Shown here one piece after another: positions 55,092 to 63,951 of a DNA stretch of 64,000 nt. The notes under the pieces were generated by a model. It was not told where the DNA came from, made no database searches, and was given only the letters and a program-made list of their open reading frames with translations. This stretch comes from Bacillus mojavensis RO-H-1 = KCTC 3706. Lineage in GTDB: Bacteria > Bacillota > Bacilli > Bacillales > Bacillaceae. The first letter of the stretch is position 1. Each line of letters starts with the position of its first letter. The position numbers were made by a program, and so were the translations under genes. The DNA is taken from the NCBI RefSeq assembly GCF_000245335.1, contig NZ_JH600287.1:1-64000 (forward strand). The letters run 5' to 3'.

Positions 55092-56711
55092 ATGATTGCT
55101 GTAAATAATGTGAGCTTGCGGTTTGCTGATCGCAAGTTATTTGAAGATGTAAATATTAAATTTACCCCAGGCAACTGCTACGGGTTAATTGGTGCCAATG
55201 GTGCTGGTAAATCAACGTTTCTGAAAGTGTTATCAGGAGAAATTGAGCCTCAGACAGGCGATGTTCATATGAGCCCTGGCGAGCGTCTTGCCATTCTGAA
55301 ACAGAACCACTTTGAGTATGAAGAGTATGAAGTGCTAAAAGTTGTGATTATGGGACATAAGCGTTTATACGAGGTCATGCAGGAGAAGGACGCAATTTAC
55401 ATGAAGCCTGATTTCTCGGATGAAGACGGAATTCGTGCGGCAGAGCTCGAAGGTGAATTTGCAGAGCTGAACGGATGGGAAGCAGAAAGTGAAGCTGCGA
55501 TCCTCTTAAAAGGTCTCGGCATCTCAGAAGATCTTCACATGAAAAAGATGGAAGATATTGGAGGTTCCGAAAAAGTAAAGGTTCTCCTGGCCCAGGCATT
55601 ATTCGGCAAACCCGATGTCCTGCTTCTTGATGAGCCGACGAACCACTTGGACCTTCAGGCAATTCAGTGGCTGGAAGAGTTTCTGATTAACTTTGACAAT
55701 ACTGTGATTGTTGTATCCCATGACCGTCACTTTTTAAACAAAGTGTGTACACATATTGCTGACCTTGATTTTAACAAAATCCAAATCTACGTTGGAAACT
55801 ATGATTTCTGGTATGAATCAAGCCAGCTTGCATTGAAGCTTTCACAAGAAGCGAACAAGAAAAAAGAAGAGCAAATTAAACAGCTGCAAGAGTTTGTGGC
55901 CAGATTCAGCGCGAATGCGTCTAAATCAAAACAGGCGACTTCAAGAAAGAAACTTCTTGATAAAATTTCTCTTGATGACATTAAACCGTCTTCACGCCGT
56001 TATCCTTACGTCAACTTCACACCGGAACGAGAAATCGGTAATGACGTTCTCCGGGTAGAAGGATTAACGAAAACAATTGATGGTGTAAAAGTTCTCGACA
56101 ATGTCAGCTTTATTATGAATAGAGAAGATAAAATTGCATTTACAGGGCGTAACGAATTGGCTGTTACTACTTTGTTCAAAATCATTTCCGGGGAAATGGA
56201 AGCTGACAGCGGAACGTATAAATGGGGCGTGACGACATCTCAAGCGTACTTCCCTAAAGACAACAGCGAATATTTTGAAGGCAGTGATTTAAATCTTGTA
56301 GACTGGCTTCGCCAATATTCTCCTCATGATCAAAGTGAAAGCTTTTTACGTGGCTTCTTAGGTCGCATGCTGTTTTCCGGTGAAGAAGTACACAAAAAAG
56401 CAAATGTATTATCTGGGGGAGAAAAGGTTCGCTGCATGCTTTCGAAAGCAATGCTTTCTGGCGCCAATATTTTAATTTTGGATGAACCGACCAACCATTT
56501 AGACCTAGAATCCATTACAGCGCTCAATAACGGCTTAATCAGCTTTAAAGGCGCTATGTTGTTTACATCACATGACCACCAGTTTGTACAGACGATTGCC
56601 AACAGAATCATAGAAATTACGCCTAATGGCATCGTTGACAAGCAAATGAGCTATGACGAGTTCCTTGAAAATGCTGATGTGCAGAAAAAACTGGCTGAAC
56701 TATACGCGTAA
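55092..56711 (+). CDS. ykpA: ABC-F family ATPase YkpA
   Basis: A 539-residue soluble protein with two ABC ATPase domains and no membrane segment, of the YbiT-like ABC-F class that acts on ribosomes. Walker A in the first domain is GANGAGKSTFLK and the Walker B segment is LLLDEPTNHLDL. The first signature is degenerate (IGGSEKVKVLLAQ), and the second domain has LSGGEKVRCMLSKA, but its Walker A is GRNELAVTTLF, lacking the lysine. ATG at 55092 follows GATGGAGG. Confidence 0.92.
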   Translation: MIAVNNVSLRFADRKLFEDVNIKFTPGNCYGLIGANGAGKSTFLKVLSGEIEPQTGDVHMSPGERLAILKQNHFEYEEYEVLKVVIMGHKRLYEVMQEKDAIYMKPDFSDEDGIRAAELEGEFAELNGWEAESEAAILLKGLGISEDLHMKKMEDIGGSEKVKVLLAQALFGKPDVLLLDEPTNHLDLQAIQWLEEFLINFDNTVIVVSHDRHFLNKVCTHIADLDFNKIQIYVGNYDFWYESSQLALKLSQEANKKKEEQIKQLQEFVARFSANASKSKQATSRKKLLDKISLDDIKPSSRRYPYVNFTPEREIGNDVLRVEGLTKTIDGVKVLDNVSFIMNREDKIAFTGRNELAVTTLFKIISGEMEADSGTYKWGVTTSQAYFPKDNSEYFEGSDLNLVDWLRQYSPHDQSESFLRGFLGRMLFSGEEVHKKANVLSGGEKVRCMLSKAMLSGANILILDEPTNHLDLESITALNNGLISFKGAMLFTSHDHQFVQTIANRIIEITPNGIVDKQMSYDEFLENADVQKKLAELYA

Positions 56712-56745
56712 TAAAAAAAGCAGAGAATTCTCTGCTTTTTTTTGT
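56712..56745 (+). terminator. Terminator of ykpA
   Basis: AAAAAGCAGAGAAT and ATTCTCTGCTTTTTT form a perfect stem followed by T residues. Confidence 0.92.
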
Positions 56746-56771
56746 ACATAGAAAAGAAAGGGGACATTCAC

Positions 56772-57683
56772 TTGAAATTTTTAATTGTCGGAGCAGGTGG
56801 AGTAGGCGGTTATATTGGCGGACGGCTTGCAGAGAAAGGGAATGCGGTGACGTTTCTTGTCCGCCAAAAAAGAGCTGAACAGCTAAAACAAACGGGACTC
56901 GTTATTCATAGTGAAAAGGGTGACGTGTCCTTGGACCCAGCAGTAATCACTGCAGGAGAAAGAGGACAGTTTGATGTGATCATCATCGCTTCTAAAGCAT
57001 ATTCACTCGGTCAGGTGATTGACGATGTCAAACCTTATGTCCACAGCGCATCAGTCATTATTCCTTTCTTGAACGGTTATCGCCACTATGAGCAGCTGTT
57101 TACGGCATTTTCGAAAGATCAGGTGCTGGGCGGGCTGTGTTTCATAGAAAGTGCTTTAAACAAGCAGGGAGAAATCAACCATACAAGTGCGTCGCATCGT
57201 TTTGTGTTTGGTGAATGGAACGGTGAGCGTACGAAACGGATAAAAGAACTTGAGAAAGCATTCGCAGGAGTGAAGGCGGAGGTCATCATTAGCGAGCATA
57301 TCGAGAAAGACATCTGGAAAAAATATCTGTTTATTGCAGCGCAAGCAGGAATGACAACCTTATTTCAAAGACCGCTTGGACCAATCCTTGAAACAGAGAG
57401 CGGCCGGCACACTGCGCAAACACTCATTGGGGAAATCGGCATGATCTTGCGCAAGGAAGGAGTTCCGGCTGATCCAGAACTTGAAGAAGACAGCTTCCGC
57501 ACAATGACAAGCATGTCTTATCATATGAAATCCTCCATGCTCCGTGATATGGAAAATGGTCAAACGACTGAAGGTGATCATCTGCATGGCTTTTTGCTTG
57601 ATAAAGCAAAGCGTTTATCTCTTTCAACACCAATATTAGAAACAGTCTATGCCAATCTGCAAATGTATGAAGCAGAAAAATAA
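56772..57683 (+). CDS. ykpB: Ketopantoate reductase-like protein YkpB
   Basis: A 303-residue homologue of 2-dehydropantoate 2-reductase (PanE/ApbA family). The NADP-binding motif is FLIVGAGGVGGYIGGRL. The catalytic-lysine segment is HIEKDIWKKYLFIAAQAG, and SSMLRDMENGQTTEGDHLHG is the substrate-binding segment. TTG at 56772 follows AAAGGGG and gives the known length. It is a paralogue of PanE with unproven substrate. Confidence 0.9.
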   Translation: MKFLIVGAGGVGGYIGGRLAEKGNAVTFLVRQKRAEQLKQTGLVIHSEKGDVSLDPAVITAGERGQFDVIIIASKAYSLGQVIDDVKPYVHSASVIIPFLNGYRHYEQLFTAFSKDQVLGGLCFIESALNKQGEINHTSASHRFVFGEWNGERTKRIKELEKAFAGVKAEVIISEHIEKDIWKKYLFIAAQAGMTTLFQRPLGPILETESGRHTAQTLIGEIGMILRKEGVPADPELEEDSFRTMTSMSYHMKSSMLRDMENGQTTEGDHLHGFLLDKAKRLSLSTPILETVYANLQMYEAEK

Positions 57684-57711
57684 GAAGGAGGCGAAAGCCT
57701 CCTTCTTATTT
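57684..57711. terminator. Bidirectional terminator between ykpB and ampS
   Basis: AGAAGGAGGC and GCCTCCTTCT pair around a four-base loop. Confidence 0.9.
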
Positions 57712-58943
57712 TAAAAAGCCCAATTTCCATTTCTAAAGATCGGTTCTCTTTTTCCGTCTTCAGTAATTCCATCAATGTTCATATCCTTAGAACCAACCAT
57801 AAAATCTACGTGGGTAATGCTTTCGTTTAAGCCTTCCTTGACAAGCTCTTCACGAGACATCTGTTTTCCGCCCTCAATGTTAAAAGCATAGGCACTGCCG
57901 ATTGCCAGGTGATTTGATGCATTTTCATCAAATAAAGTGTTATAAAAAAGAATATTTGATTGTGAGATAGCTGAATCGTAAGGGACAAGAGCTACCTCAC
58001 CAAGATAGTGAGAGCCTTCATCTGTTTCGACCAATTCTTTTAATATGTCTTCTCCTTTTTCAGCTTTGATATCAACAATACGGCCGTTTTTGAATGTGAG
58101 CGTGAAGTTTTCGATAATATTCCCGCCGTAGCTGAGCGGTTTTGTGCTCGATACAAACCCGTCAACCCCGTCTTTTTGCGGCAGCGTGAATACTTCTTCT
58201 GTCGGCATATTAGCCATAAATTCATGTCCGCTTTCATTTACGCTTCCGGCTCCAGCCCAAACGTGTTTTTTCGGAAGCTTGATTGTTAAATCAGTTCCTT
58301 CTGCTTGATAATGTAAAGCGGCGTAATGTTTTTGGTTCAAATGATCAACTTTTTCATGAAGGTTTTGATCATGATTGATCCACGCTTGGACCGGATTTTC
58401 TTCGTTTACGCGTGTTGCTTTAAAAATTTCTTCCCACAGAAGCTGTGTCGCTTCCTCTTCTGATTTATCAGGGAACACTTTCTGAGCCCAACCTGCTGAT
58501 GCAGCACCGACGACAGTCCAGCTCACTTTATCTGATTGAATGTATTGTCTGTATGTATGTAACGCTTTTCCTGCTGCTTTTTGGAAGGCGGCAATCCGTT
58601 TGGAATCTACACCTTGCAGTAAGTCTGGGTTTGAGGATACGACTGAAATAAAAGCAGCTCCTTTTTTGGCGAGCTCTTCTCTGCCTTTTGCTTCCCATTC
58701 AGGATACTCTTCAAAGGCTTCAAATGGCGCCAGTTCATATTTTAATCTGGCTACTTCATCATCCTGCCAATTCACTGTTACATTTTTTGCGCCTTTTTCA
58801 TATGCATGTTTCACAATCAGACGGACGAAATCACGTACCTCCGTCGAAGCATTTACAACCACATACTGGCCTTTTTGGACATTAACGCCGACCTCAACCG
58901 CCAGCTGGGCATATGTATTTAATTTCTCTGAAAATGTATCCAT
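57711..58943 (-). CDS. ampS: M29-family aminopeptidase AmpS
   Basis: A 410-residue cytosolic metalloaminopeptidase. Metal-site segments of the family are visible: NMPTEEVFTLPQKDGVDG, GEVALVPYDSAISQSN, ENASNHLAIGSAY and the terminal THVDFMVGSKDMNIDGI. ATG at 58943 follows GAGGAAAG, giving the known length; an in-frame extension toward 59033 lacks a ribosome-binding site. It is separated from ykpC by 113 bases in the same direction. Confidence 0.93.
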   Translation of the reverse strand: MDTFSEKLNTYAQLAVEVGVNVQKGQYVVVNASTEVRDFVRLIVKHAYEKGAKNVTVNWQDDEVARLKYELAPFEAFEEYPEWEAKGREELAKKGAAFISVVSSNPDLLQGVDSKRIAAFQKAAGKALHTYRQYIQSDKVSWTVVGAASAGWAQKVFPDKSEEEATQLLWEEIFKATRVNEENPVQAWINHDQNLHEKVDHLNQKHYAALHYQAEGTDLTIKLPKKHVWAGAGSVNESGHEFMANMPTEEVFTLPQKDGVDGFVSSTKPLSYGGNIIENFTLTFKNGRIVDIKAEKGEDILKELVETDEGSHYLGEVALVPYDSAISQSNILFYNTLFDENASNHLAIGSAYAFNIEGGKQMSREELVKEGLNESITHVDFMVGSKDMNIDGITEDGKREPIFRNGNWAF

Positions 58944-59056
58944 CAATCTTTCCTCCTCGTGCTTTTTTCTCATCATATCAAATAATCTCCAATAAAGAAA
59001 AGAAAGGAGTGCAAAGAGAAAAACCCAACACAAAATTGTCTTGGGCTTTTCAATAC

Positions 59057-59188
59057 TTATGGATGATTCATTTTTACAGGGCCTTCAGGCGCATGAGGCA
59101 TGTTTGCCAGTGAAATGCTCATGCCTCCAAGAATGATTCCGCTCAAAATGGCTGCAATCGCTACCCGTCTTCCTAAATCTCTAAGCAT
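59057..59188 (-). CDS. ykpC: Small protein YkpC
   Basis: A 43-residue peptide, MLRDLGRRVAIAAILSGI…, with one hydrophobic segment (AIAAILSGIILGGMSISLA) and a polar Pro/His-rich tail. ATG at 59188 follows AAGGAGG. In B. subtilis ykpC lies with mreBH, and the pair is linked to heat-stress factor SigI. Its function is unknown; a membrane or secreted location is likely. Confidence 0.9.
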   Translation of the reverse strand: MLRDLGRRVAIAAILSGIILGGMSISLANMPHAPEGPVKMNHP

Positions 59189-59290
59189 CTGTTTCCTCCT
59201 TATCGTTTCTCCATTTCCCACAATATGAAGAGAGAGAGGAAAAAAGAAGCAGGAATTTCAATTACTTTCTGAGATTTTGCGAGAAAAGGA

Positions 59291-60298
59291 TTATTTAACC
59301 GTTTTTTGGAGCTTATCAATCACCTCTAAGGAACGTCCGGTGCCGATTGCCACGGATTCAAGCGGGTTTTGCGCAACGTGTACGGGTACAACGATTTCTT
59401 CTGACAGCCATTCTTTTATTCCTTTAAGAAGCGCCCCGCCGCCTGTTAAAATGACACCGCGATCGACAATGTCTCCGCTTAATTCAGGAGGACAGTCCTC
59501 AAGTGTGGCTCTAATCGCTTCAAGAATATGAAGGAGAGATTCACGCATCGCATTTTGAATTTCATTTGATTGAAGCAGAATGGTTTTTGGTAGCCCTGTT
59601 ACAAGGTCACGTCCGCGAATTTCCATTGCATCCGGCACATGCTCAATCAATGCATGGCCAATTTCCATTTTAACCTGCTCAGCTGTGCGTTCACCGATCA
59701 GCAAATTGTACTTTTTCCGCACAAATGCAACGATATCCTCATCAAGCTGGTCTCCGCCGATTCTGATTGAATGGCAGGAGACAATGCCTCCAAAGGAAAT
59801 AATCGCGACTTCCGTCGTCCCGCCGCCGATATCTACCACCACGTTAGCAACCGGCTCGTCAACCGGCAAATCCGCTCCGATCGCAGCTGCCACCGGTTCT
59901 TCGATTAAATGGACGTTTTTCGCTCCGCAATTTTTCACCGCGTCACTGATGGCGCGGCGTTCCACTGCAGTTGAGCCTGATGGTGTGCACACAACGACAT
60001 TCGGCTTTCTAAACGACATGCCGATGCTCTTTCCGGCTTTTTTCATGATGTGCCTTAACAAATCAGTTGTCATGTCGTAGTCAGCGATAACGCCGTCTTT
60101 CATCGGTCTGACAGCGACAATTTTTCCTGGTGTTTTACCGATCATATTTTTCGCGTCAGTCCCGATCGCAAGCACTGCTTTTGTCGTTGTATCTACTGCG
60201 ACAACAGAAGGTTCATTTAAGATGATTCCTTTATTTTTGCTGTAAACAAGTATATTAGCTGTTCCTAAGTCAATTCCAATTTCAGTTGATTGAAACAT
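59291..60298 (-). CDS. mreBH: Actin-like cell-shape protein MreBH
   Basis: A 335-residue bacterial actin that guides cell-wall synthesis and the LytE hydrolase along the side wall. Phosphate-binding loops are [26 protein letters not shown] and GGGALLKGI; the connector and adenosine motifs are also intact. ATG at 60298 gives the standard length; an in-frame ATG at 60310 would add four residues. It is upstream of ykpC on the same strand. Confidence 0.94.
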   Translation of the reverse strand: MFQSTEIGIDLGTANILVYSKNKGIILNEPSVVAVDTTTKAVLAIGTDAKNMIGKTPGKIVAVRPMKDGVIADYDMTTDLLRHIMKKAGKSIGMSFRKPNVVVCTPSGSTAVERRAISDAVKNCGAKNVHLIEEPVAAAIGADLPVDEPVANVVVDIGGGTTEVAIISFGGIVSCHSIRIGGDQLDEDIVAFVRKKYNLLIGERTAEQVKMEIGHALIEHVPDAMEIRGRDLVTGLPKTILLQSNEIQNAMRESLLHILEAIRATLEDCPPELSGDIVDRGVILTGGGALLKGIKEWLSEEIVVPVHVAQNPLESVAIGTGRSLEVIDKLQKTVK

Positions 60299-60484
60299 GT
60301 TTTCACCCAATCTTTATCCTGATTTAATATGATTCTACATTTAAAGTTTCTAAGAAAAGAAGTGATTTGTGGGGGTGTGCGTCGGGAAAGAAATGTTTTT
60401 GTAAAAAAATGCGGAAGGGTGTAACAGAAGTAATACATTTATCGGTTTTATGGAAAAAATTTCGAGCAATTCTTCAAGAAAGCG

Positions 60485-60513
60485 GGAAACTTTTTCTAAG
60501 TTTCGTACGTCTA
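60485..60513 (+). promoter_or_regulatory. ECF (SigX/SigW-type) promoter of abh
   Basis: GGAAAC at 60485-60490 and CGTCTA at 60508-60513 are 17 bases apart, a strong ECF-sigma pattern. abh is known to depend on SigX (and related factors) in B. subtilis. Confidence 0.75.
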
Positions 60514-60579
60514 CGATATATTGAGGGACAACCTTTAATATTACATGAAAAAAGAAACGTTTAAGGAAGAAGGGTTTTT

Positions 60580-60858
60580 ATGAAATCAATAGGTGTTGTA
60601 AGAAAAGTAGATGAATTAGGCCGTATTGTTATGCCGATCGAGTTAAGACGGGCACTGGACATTGCTATTAAAGACAGCATTGAGTTTTTTGTCGACGGTG
60701 ATAAAATTATTTTGAAAAAGTACAAACCTCATGGCGTTTGTTTAATGACTGGGGAAATCACTTCAGAAAATAAAGAATACGGCAACGGTAAAATTACGTT
60801 AAGCCCTGAAGGTGCACAGCTGCTTCTCGAGGAAATCCAAGCCGCTTTAAAAGAATAA
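60580..60858 (+). CDS. abh: Transition-state regulator Abh
   Basis: A 92-residue paralogue of AbrB that binds DNA through an N-terminal swapped-hairpin domain (MKSIGVVRKVDELGRIVMPIELRR split over residues 1-24). The C-terminal part mediates tetramers. It controls biofilm, antibiotic and sublancin immunity genes. ATG at 60580 follows AAGGAAGAAGG. It is preceded by an ECF promoter and followed by a terminator, then kinC. Confidence 0.95.
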   Translation: MKSIGVVRKVDELGRIVMPIELRRALDIAIKDSIEFFVDGDKIILKKYKPHGVCLMTGEITSENKEYGNGKITLSPEGAQLLLEEIQAALKE

Positions 60859-60864
60859 TATATG

Positions 60865-60901
60865 TTAAAAGGCGGAATGTGTAATCTCCGCCTTTTTTTG
60901 C
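60865..60901 (+). terminator. Terminator of abh
   Basis: AAAAGGCGGA and TCCGCCTTTT form a stem followed by T residues. Confidence 0.9.
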
Positions 60902-61045
60902 GTGCCAATTTCTGATTACCGCCGCCTAAGATATGACATCATGAACAAAAGGTAATGAATGATTTGGGATACTTTACATATTTTACTCAATTATTTGTCG
61001 AAGAATGGTACAATAAACAGAGAAACACAAGCGGCAGGTGGTCAT

Positions 61046-62332
61046 ATGAGAAAATATCAAGCACGTATCATTTCCATTATTTTGGCAATGATTTTTATTA
61101 TGTTTTGGGATTATTTATTTTATTTTATAGGCAAAAACCCGATTAATTGGCCTGTTGACATTGTGTATACAGCAGTCACGATTTTCAGTGTCTGGATGCT
61201 GGCGTATTATGTCGATGAGAAAAAACAGCTGGTCAAGAAAATGAAAGATAATGAATGGAAGTATAAACAGCTTTCTGATGAGAAGAACCGCATCATGGAT
61301 AATTTACAGGAGATCGTTTTCCAAACAAATGCAAAAGGCGAAATTACATACTTAAATCAAGCGTGGGCAGCGATCACAGGTTTTTCGATCAGTGAATGTA
61401 TGGGGACAATGTATAATGATTACTTCATAAAAGAAAAGCATGTAGCTGATCACATTAATACTCAAATCAAAAACAAAGCGTCCTCGGGAATGTTTACGGC
61501 AAAATATGTGACAAAGACCGGGACGATCTTTTGGGGTGAGGTCCACTATAAACTTTACTATGACCGAGATGAGCAATTTACCGGAAGCTTAGGTACAATG
61601 TCAGACATCACTGAGCGAAAAGAGGCTGAAGATGAGCTTCTGGAGATTAATGAACGGCTTGCGAGAGAGTCGCAGAAACTGTCGATCACGAGTGAACTGG
61701 CTGCCGGCATTGCCCATGAGGTCAGAAATCCCTTAACGTCCGTCAGCGGATTCCTTCAAATTATGAAAACATCATATCCGGATAGAAAAGATTATTTTGA
61801 TATCATCTTTTCAGAGATTAAAAGAATTGATCTGGTGCTCGGCGAGCTTTTGCTGCTGGCGAAGCCACAGGAAATTACATTTAAAACGCACCCAATTAAT
61901 GAAATTTTGAAACAAGTCACAACATTGCTTGATACAAATGCCATATTGTCCAATATTGCTATAGAAAAGAATTTTGATGAGACGGAAACCTGTATGATTA
62001 AAGGGGACGAAAACCAGCTGAAGCAGGTTTTTATCAATATAATCAAAAATGGAATTGAAGCAATGCCAAAAGGCGGTGTCGTTACGATTTCCACTGCTAA
62101 AACAGCTTCACACGTCGTAATAAGCGTAAAAGATGAAGGGAACGGCATGTCACAGGAAAAGCTTGAACAAATCGGAAAACCTTTTTATTCAACAAAGGAG
62201 AAAGGCACAGGACTGGGGCTCGCGATTTGTTTGAGAATATTAAAGGAGCATAACGGGGAATTGAAGATTGAAAGTGAAGCTGGAAAAGGCAGCATCTTTC
62301 AAGTTGTTCTGCCTTTAAAATCTGATAGCTGA
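61046..62332 (+). CDS. kinC: Sensor histidine kinase KinC
   Basis: A 428-residue membrane kinase feeding the Spo0A phosphorelay; in B. subtilis it responds to potassium leakage and drives biofilm matrix genes. Two N-terminal helices (about residues 7-30 and 38-55) are followed by a PAS domain (NLQEIVFQTNAKGEITYLNQAW), an H-box AGIAHEVRNPLTSVSGF with His about residue 224, an N-box and GTGLGLAICL. ATG at 61046 follows AGGTGG; the longer in-frame opening from 60959 has no ribosome-binding site. Confidence 0.94.
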   Translation: MRKYQARIISIILAMIFIMFWDYLFYFIGKNPINWPVDIVYTAVTIFSVWMLAYYVDEKKQLVKKMKDNEWKYKQLSDEKNRIMDNLQEIVFQTNAKGEITYLNQAWAAITGFSISECMGTMYNDYFIKEKHVADHINTQIKNKASSGMFTAKYVTKTGTIFWGEVHYKLYYDRDEQFTGSLGTMSDITERKEAEDELLEINERLARESQKLSITSELAAGIAHEVRNPLTSVSGFLQIMKTSYPDRKDYFDIIFSEIKRIDLVLGELLLLAKPQEITFKTHPINEILKQVTTLLDTNAILSNIAIEKNFDETETCMIKGDENQLKQVFINIIKNGIEAMPKGGVVTISTAKTASHVVISVKDEGNGMSQEKLEQIGKPFYSTKEKGTGLGLAICLRILKEHNGELKIESEAGKGSIFQVVLPLKSDS

Positions 62333-62347
62333 GAGGGGAAAAACAAG

Positions 62348-63177
62348 ATGAACTCGCTTCTGTTTGTATATGGGACCTTAAGGAAGCATGAAAAAAATCA
62401 TCATCTGTTATCACAGTCGGCTTGTATCAGTGAGCAGGCACGGACAAAGGGATGTCTTTTTGATACGGCAGGCGAGGAACCTGCGGCCGTCTTAGAGGCT
62501 GATGGCTATATTTGCGGTGAGATTTATGAAGCAGATGAATCATGTATACATAAGCTGGATCTTTTTTATCAAGGCTATTACAAGAAATCTGTACATGTAG
62601 AAACTGATGCTGGAATTAAGAAAGCACTTGTGTATGATATGAAAAAAGATGATTGTGCTGACTTTGTGAAATAGGCAGCGGTGACTGGAAAGAACATCAG
62701 ATGATCAGCAAATCTAAAGGTCCCGTGTACTATTTTGCCTACGGATCTTGTATGGACAATGCCCGTTTTCAAAAAGCAGGGGTTGATCATTATTTTCAAG
62801 ATCCAATGGGAGGAGCTGTTTTAAAAGGGTATACAACCCGCTTTACGTTAAAAAGACAAGACGGCTCAAGAGCGGATATCACTGAAGACGGAGGCACGAC
62901 AGAAGGGGTTTTGTATCGTCTTCCTTTTTCAGCTGTCGCCTATTTGTATAAAAGAGAAGGGGTTGAATCTCTTACCTATCGGCCGGCATTTGTAGACGTT
63001 GAAGCAGGGGGAAAGCTCTATACCGATTGTTTAACCTTTCTCGTCCTCCGAAAAGAAGCAGAAACAGCACCTCCTCAGCATTATCAAACCGAGATTGAAC
63101 GGGGAGCCGAGCTTTATTTGACCCCGGGCTTTACTGAACGGCTTAAGCAGCATATGAATTCGCTGCCAAAGGGTTGA
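62348..63177 (+). CDS. ykqA: Two-domain gamma-glutamylcyclotransferase-like protein YkqA, frameshifted
   Basis: A protein of about 276 residues with two AIG2/GGCT-like domains: residues 1-105 (SLLFVYGTLRKHEKNHHLL) and the second beginning PVYYFAYGSCMDNARFQ. The function is unknown; the fold suggests cyclotransferase activity on gamma-glutamyl compounds. The domains lie in different frames. The break is at 62669-62671, where adding one A (gaaata to gaaaata) gives DFVKIGSGDWKEHQ and joins them. Without correction, the first part stops at 62674. A sequencing error is likely. Confidence 0.88.
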
Positions 63178-63248
63178 TGAAATTAACACTGCTTCAAAAG
63201 AATATGATAAAATTTGATCAATATGATGTTAGGTAAAGGAGCACCACT

Positions 63249-63914
63249 ATGAAAAAAGAATTTGCGGTAATTGGACTCGGCCGTTTTGGTGGAAGTATTT
63301 GCAAAGCATTGAGCGAAGAGGGCGTCGAGGTCATGGCGATGGATATTGATGAAGATAAAGTCAACGAGTATGCCAAAATTGCATCACATGCCGTCATCGG
63401 AGATTCGACCGACGAATCTGTTCTGAAAAATTTAGGTTTGAGGAATTTTGACCACGTCATTGTTGCGATCGGTGAAAATATTCAGGCGAGTATATTAACA
63501 ACTCTGATCCTCAAAGAACTGGGTGTCAATACGATTACAGTTAAGGCTCAGAACGATTATCATGAAAAAGTGCTGTCTAAAATCGGAGCGGATCACATTG
63601 TCCACCCGGAACGAGATATGGCAAAAAGAATTGCGCATAATATCGTTTCCAACAATGTACTTGATTATTTGGAGCTGTCAGAAGAGCATAGTCTTGTCGA
63701 GATCGTAGCCAACAGCCGTCTTGCCGGAAACACTCTTCTCGATTTAGATATACGGGCGAAATACGGTATTAATATTGTAGCGATTAAAAGGGGCAAGGAA
63801 GTCATCGTGTCACCGCTTGCGACTGAAGTGATACACCAAGAAGATATTCTCATCGTCATTGGATCGGTTACGGATATTTCACGTTTTGAGAAAAGAGTTC
63901 TTCATACGAAATAG
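63249..63914 (+). CDS. ktrC: Potassium uptake regulatory subunit KtrC
   Basis: A 221-residue RCK protein that gates the KtrD potassium channel. The Rossmann motif is FAVIGLGRFGGSICKAL, and the C-terminal RCK_C part (LVEIVANSRLAGNTLLDLDIRAKYG…) binds c-di-AMP in this family. ATG at 63249 follows AAAGGAGC. It was called ykqB before. With darB in the same window it gives two c-di-AMP-binding proteins. Confidence 0.94.
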   Translation: MKKEFAVIGLGRFGGSICKALSEEGVEVMAMDIDEDKVNEYAKIASHAVIGDSTDESVLKNLGLRNFDHVIVAIGENIQASILTTLILKELGVNTITVKAQNDYHEKVLSKIGADHIVHPERDMAKRIAHNIVSNNVLDYLELSEEHSLVEIVANSRLAGNTLLDLDIRAKYGINIVAIKRGKEVIVSPLATEVIHQEDILIVIGSVTDISRFEKRVLHTK

Positions 63915-63922
63915 AAGAAATA

Positions 63923-63951
63923 TAAGCCGTCCTTAGGGGCGGTTTTTTCAT
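63923..63951 (+). terminator. Terminator of ktrC
   Basis: AGCCGTCC and GGGCGGTT form a short GC stem followed by six T residues. Confidence 0.8.

Noticed and set aside
58540-58995. 151-codon plus-strand frame within ampS
   Set aside because: Lies wholly on the opposite strand of a well-conserved gene; no start signals and no family resemblance.
59580-60080. 166-codon plus-strand frame within mreBH
   Set aside because: Shadow of the actin-like gene; Ser/Thr/Pro-rich composition typical of antisense translation.
60367-60564. 65-codon frame upstream of abh
   Set aside because: Spans the ECF promoter and lacks a ribosome-binding site; treated as intergenic.
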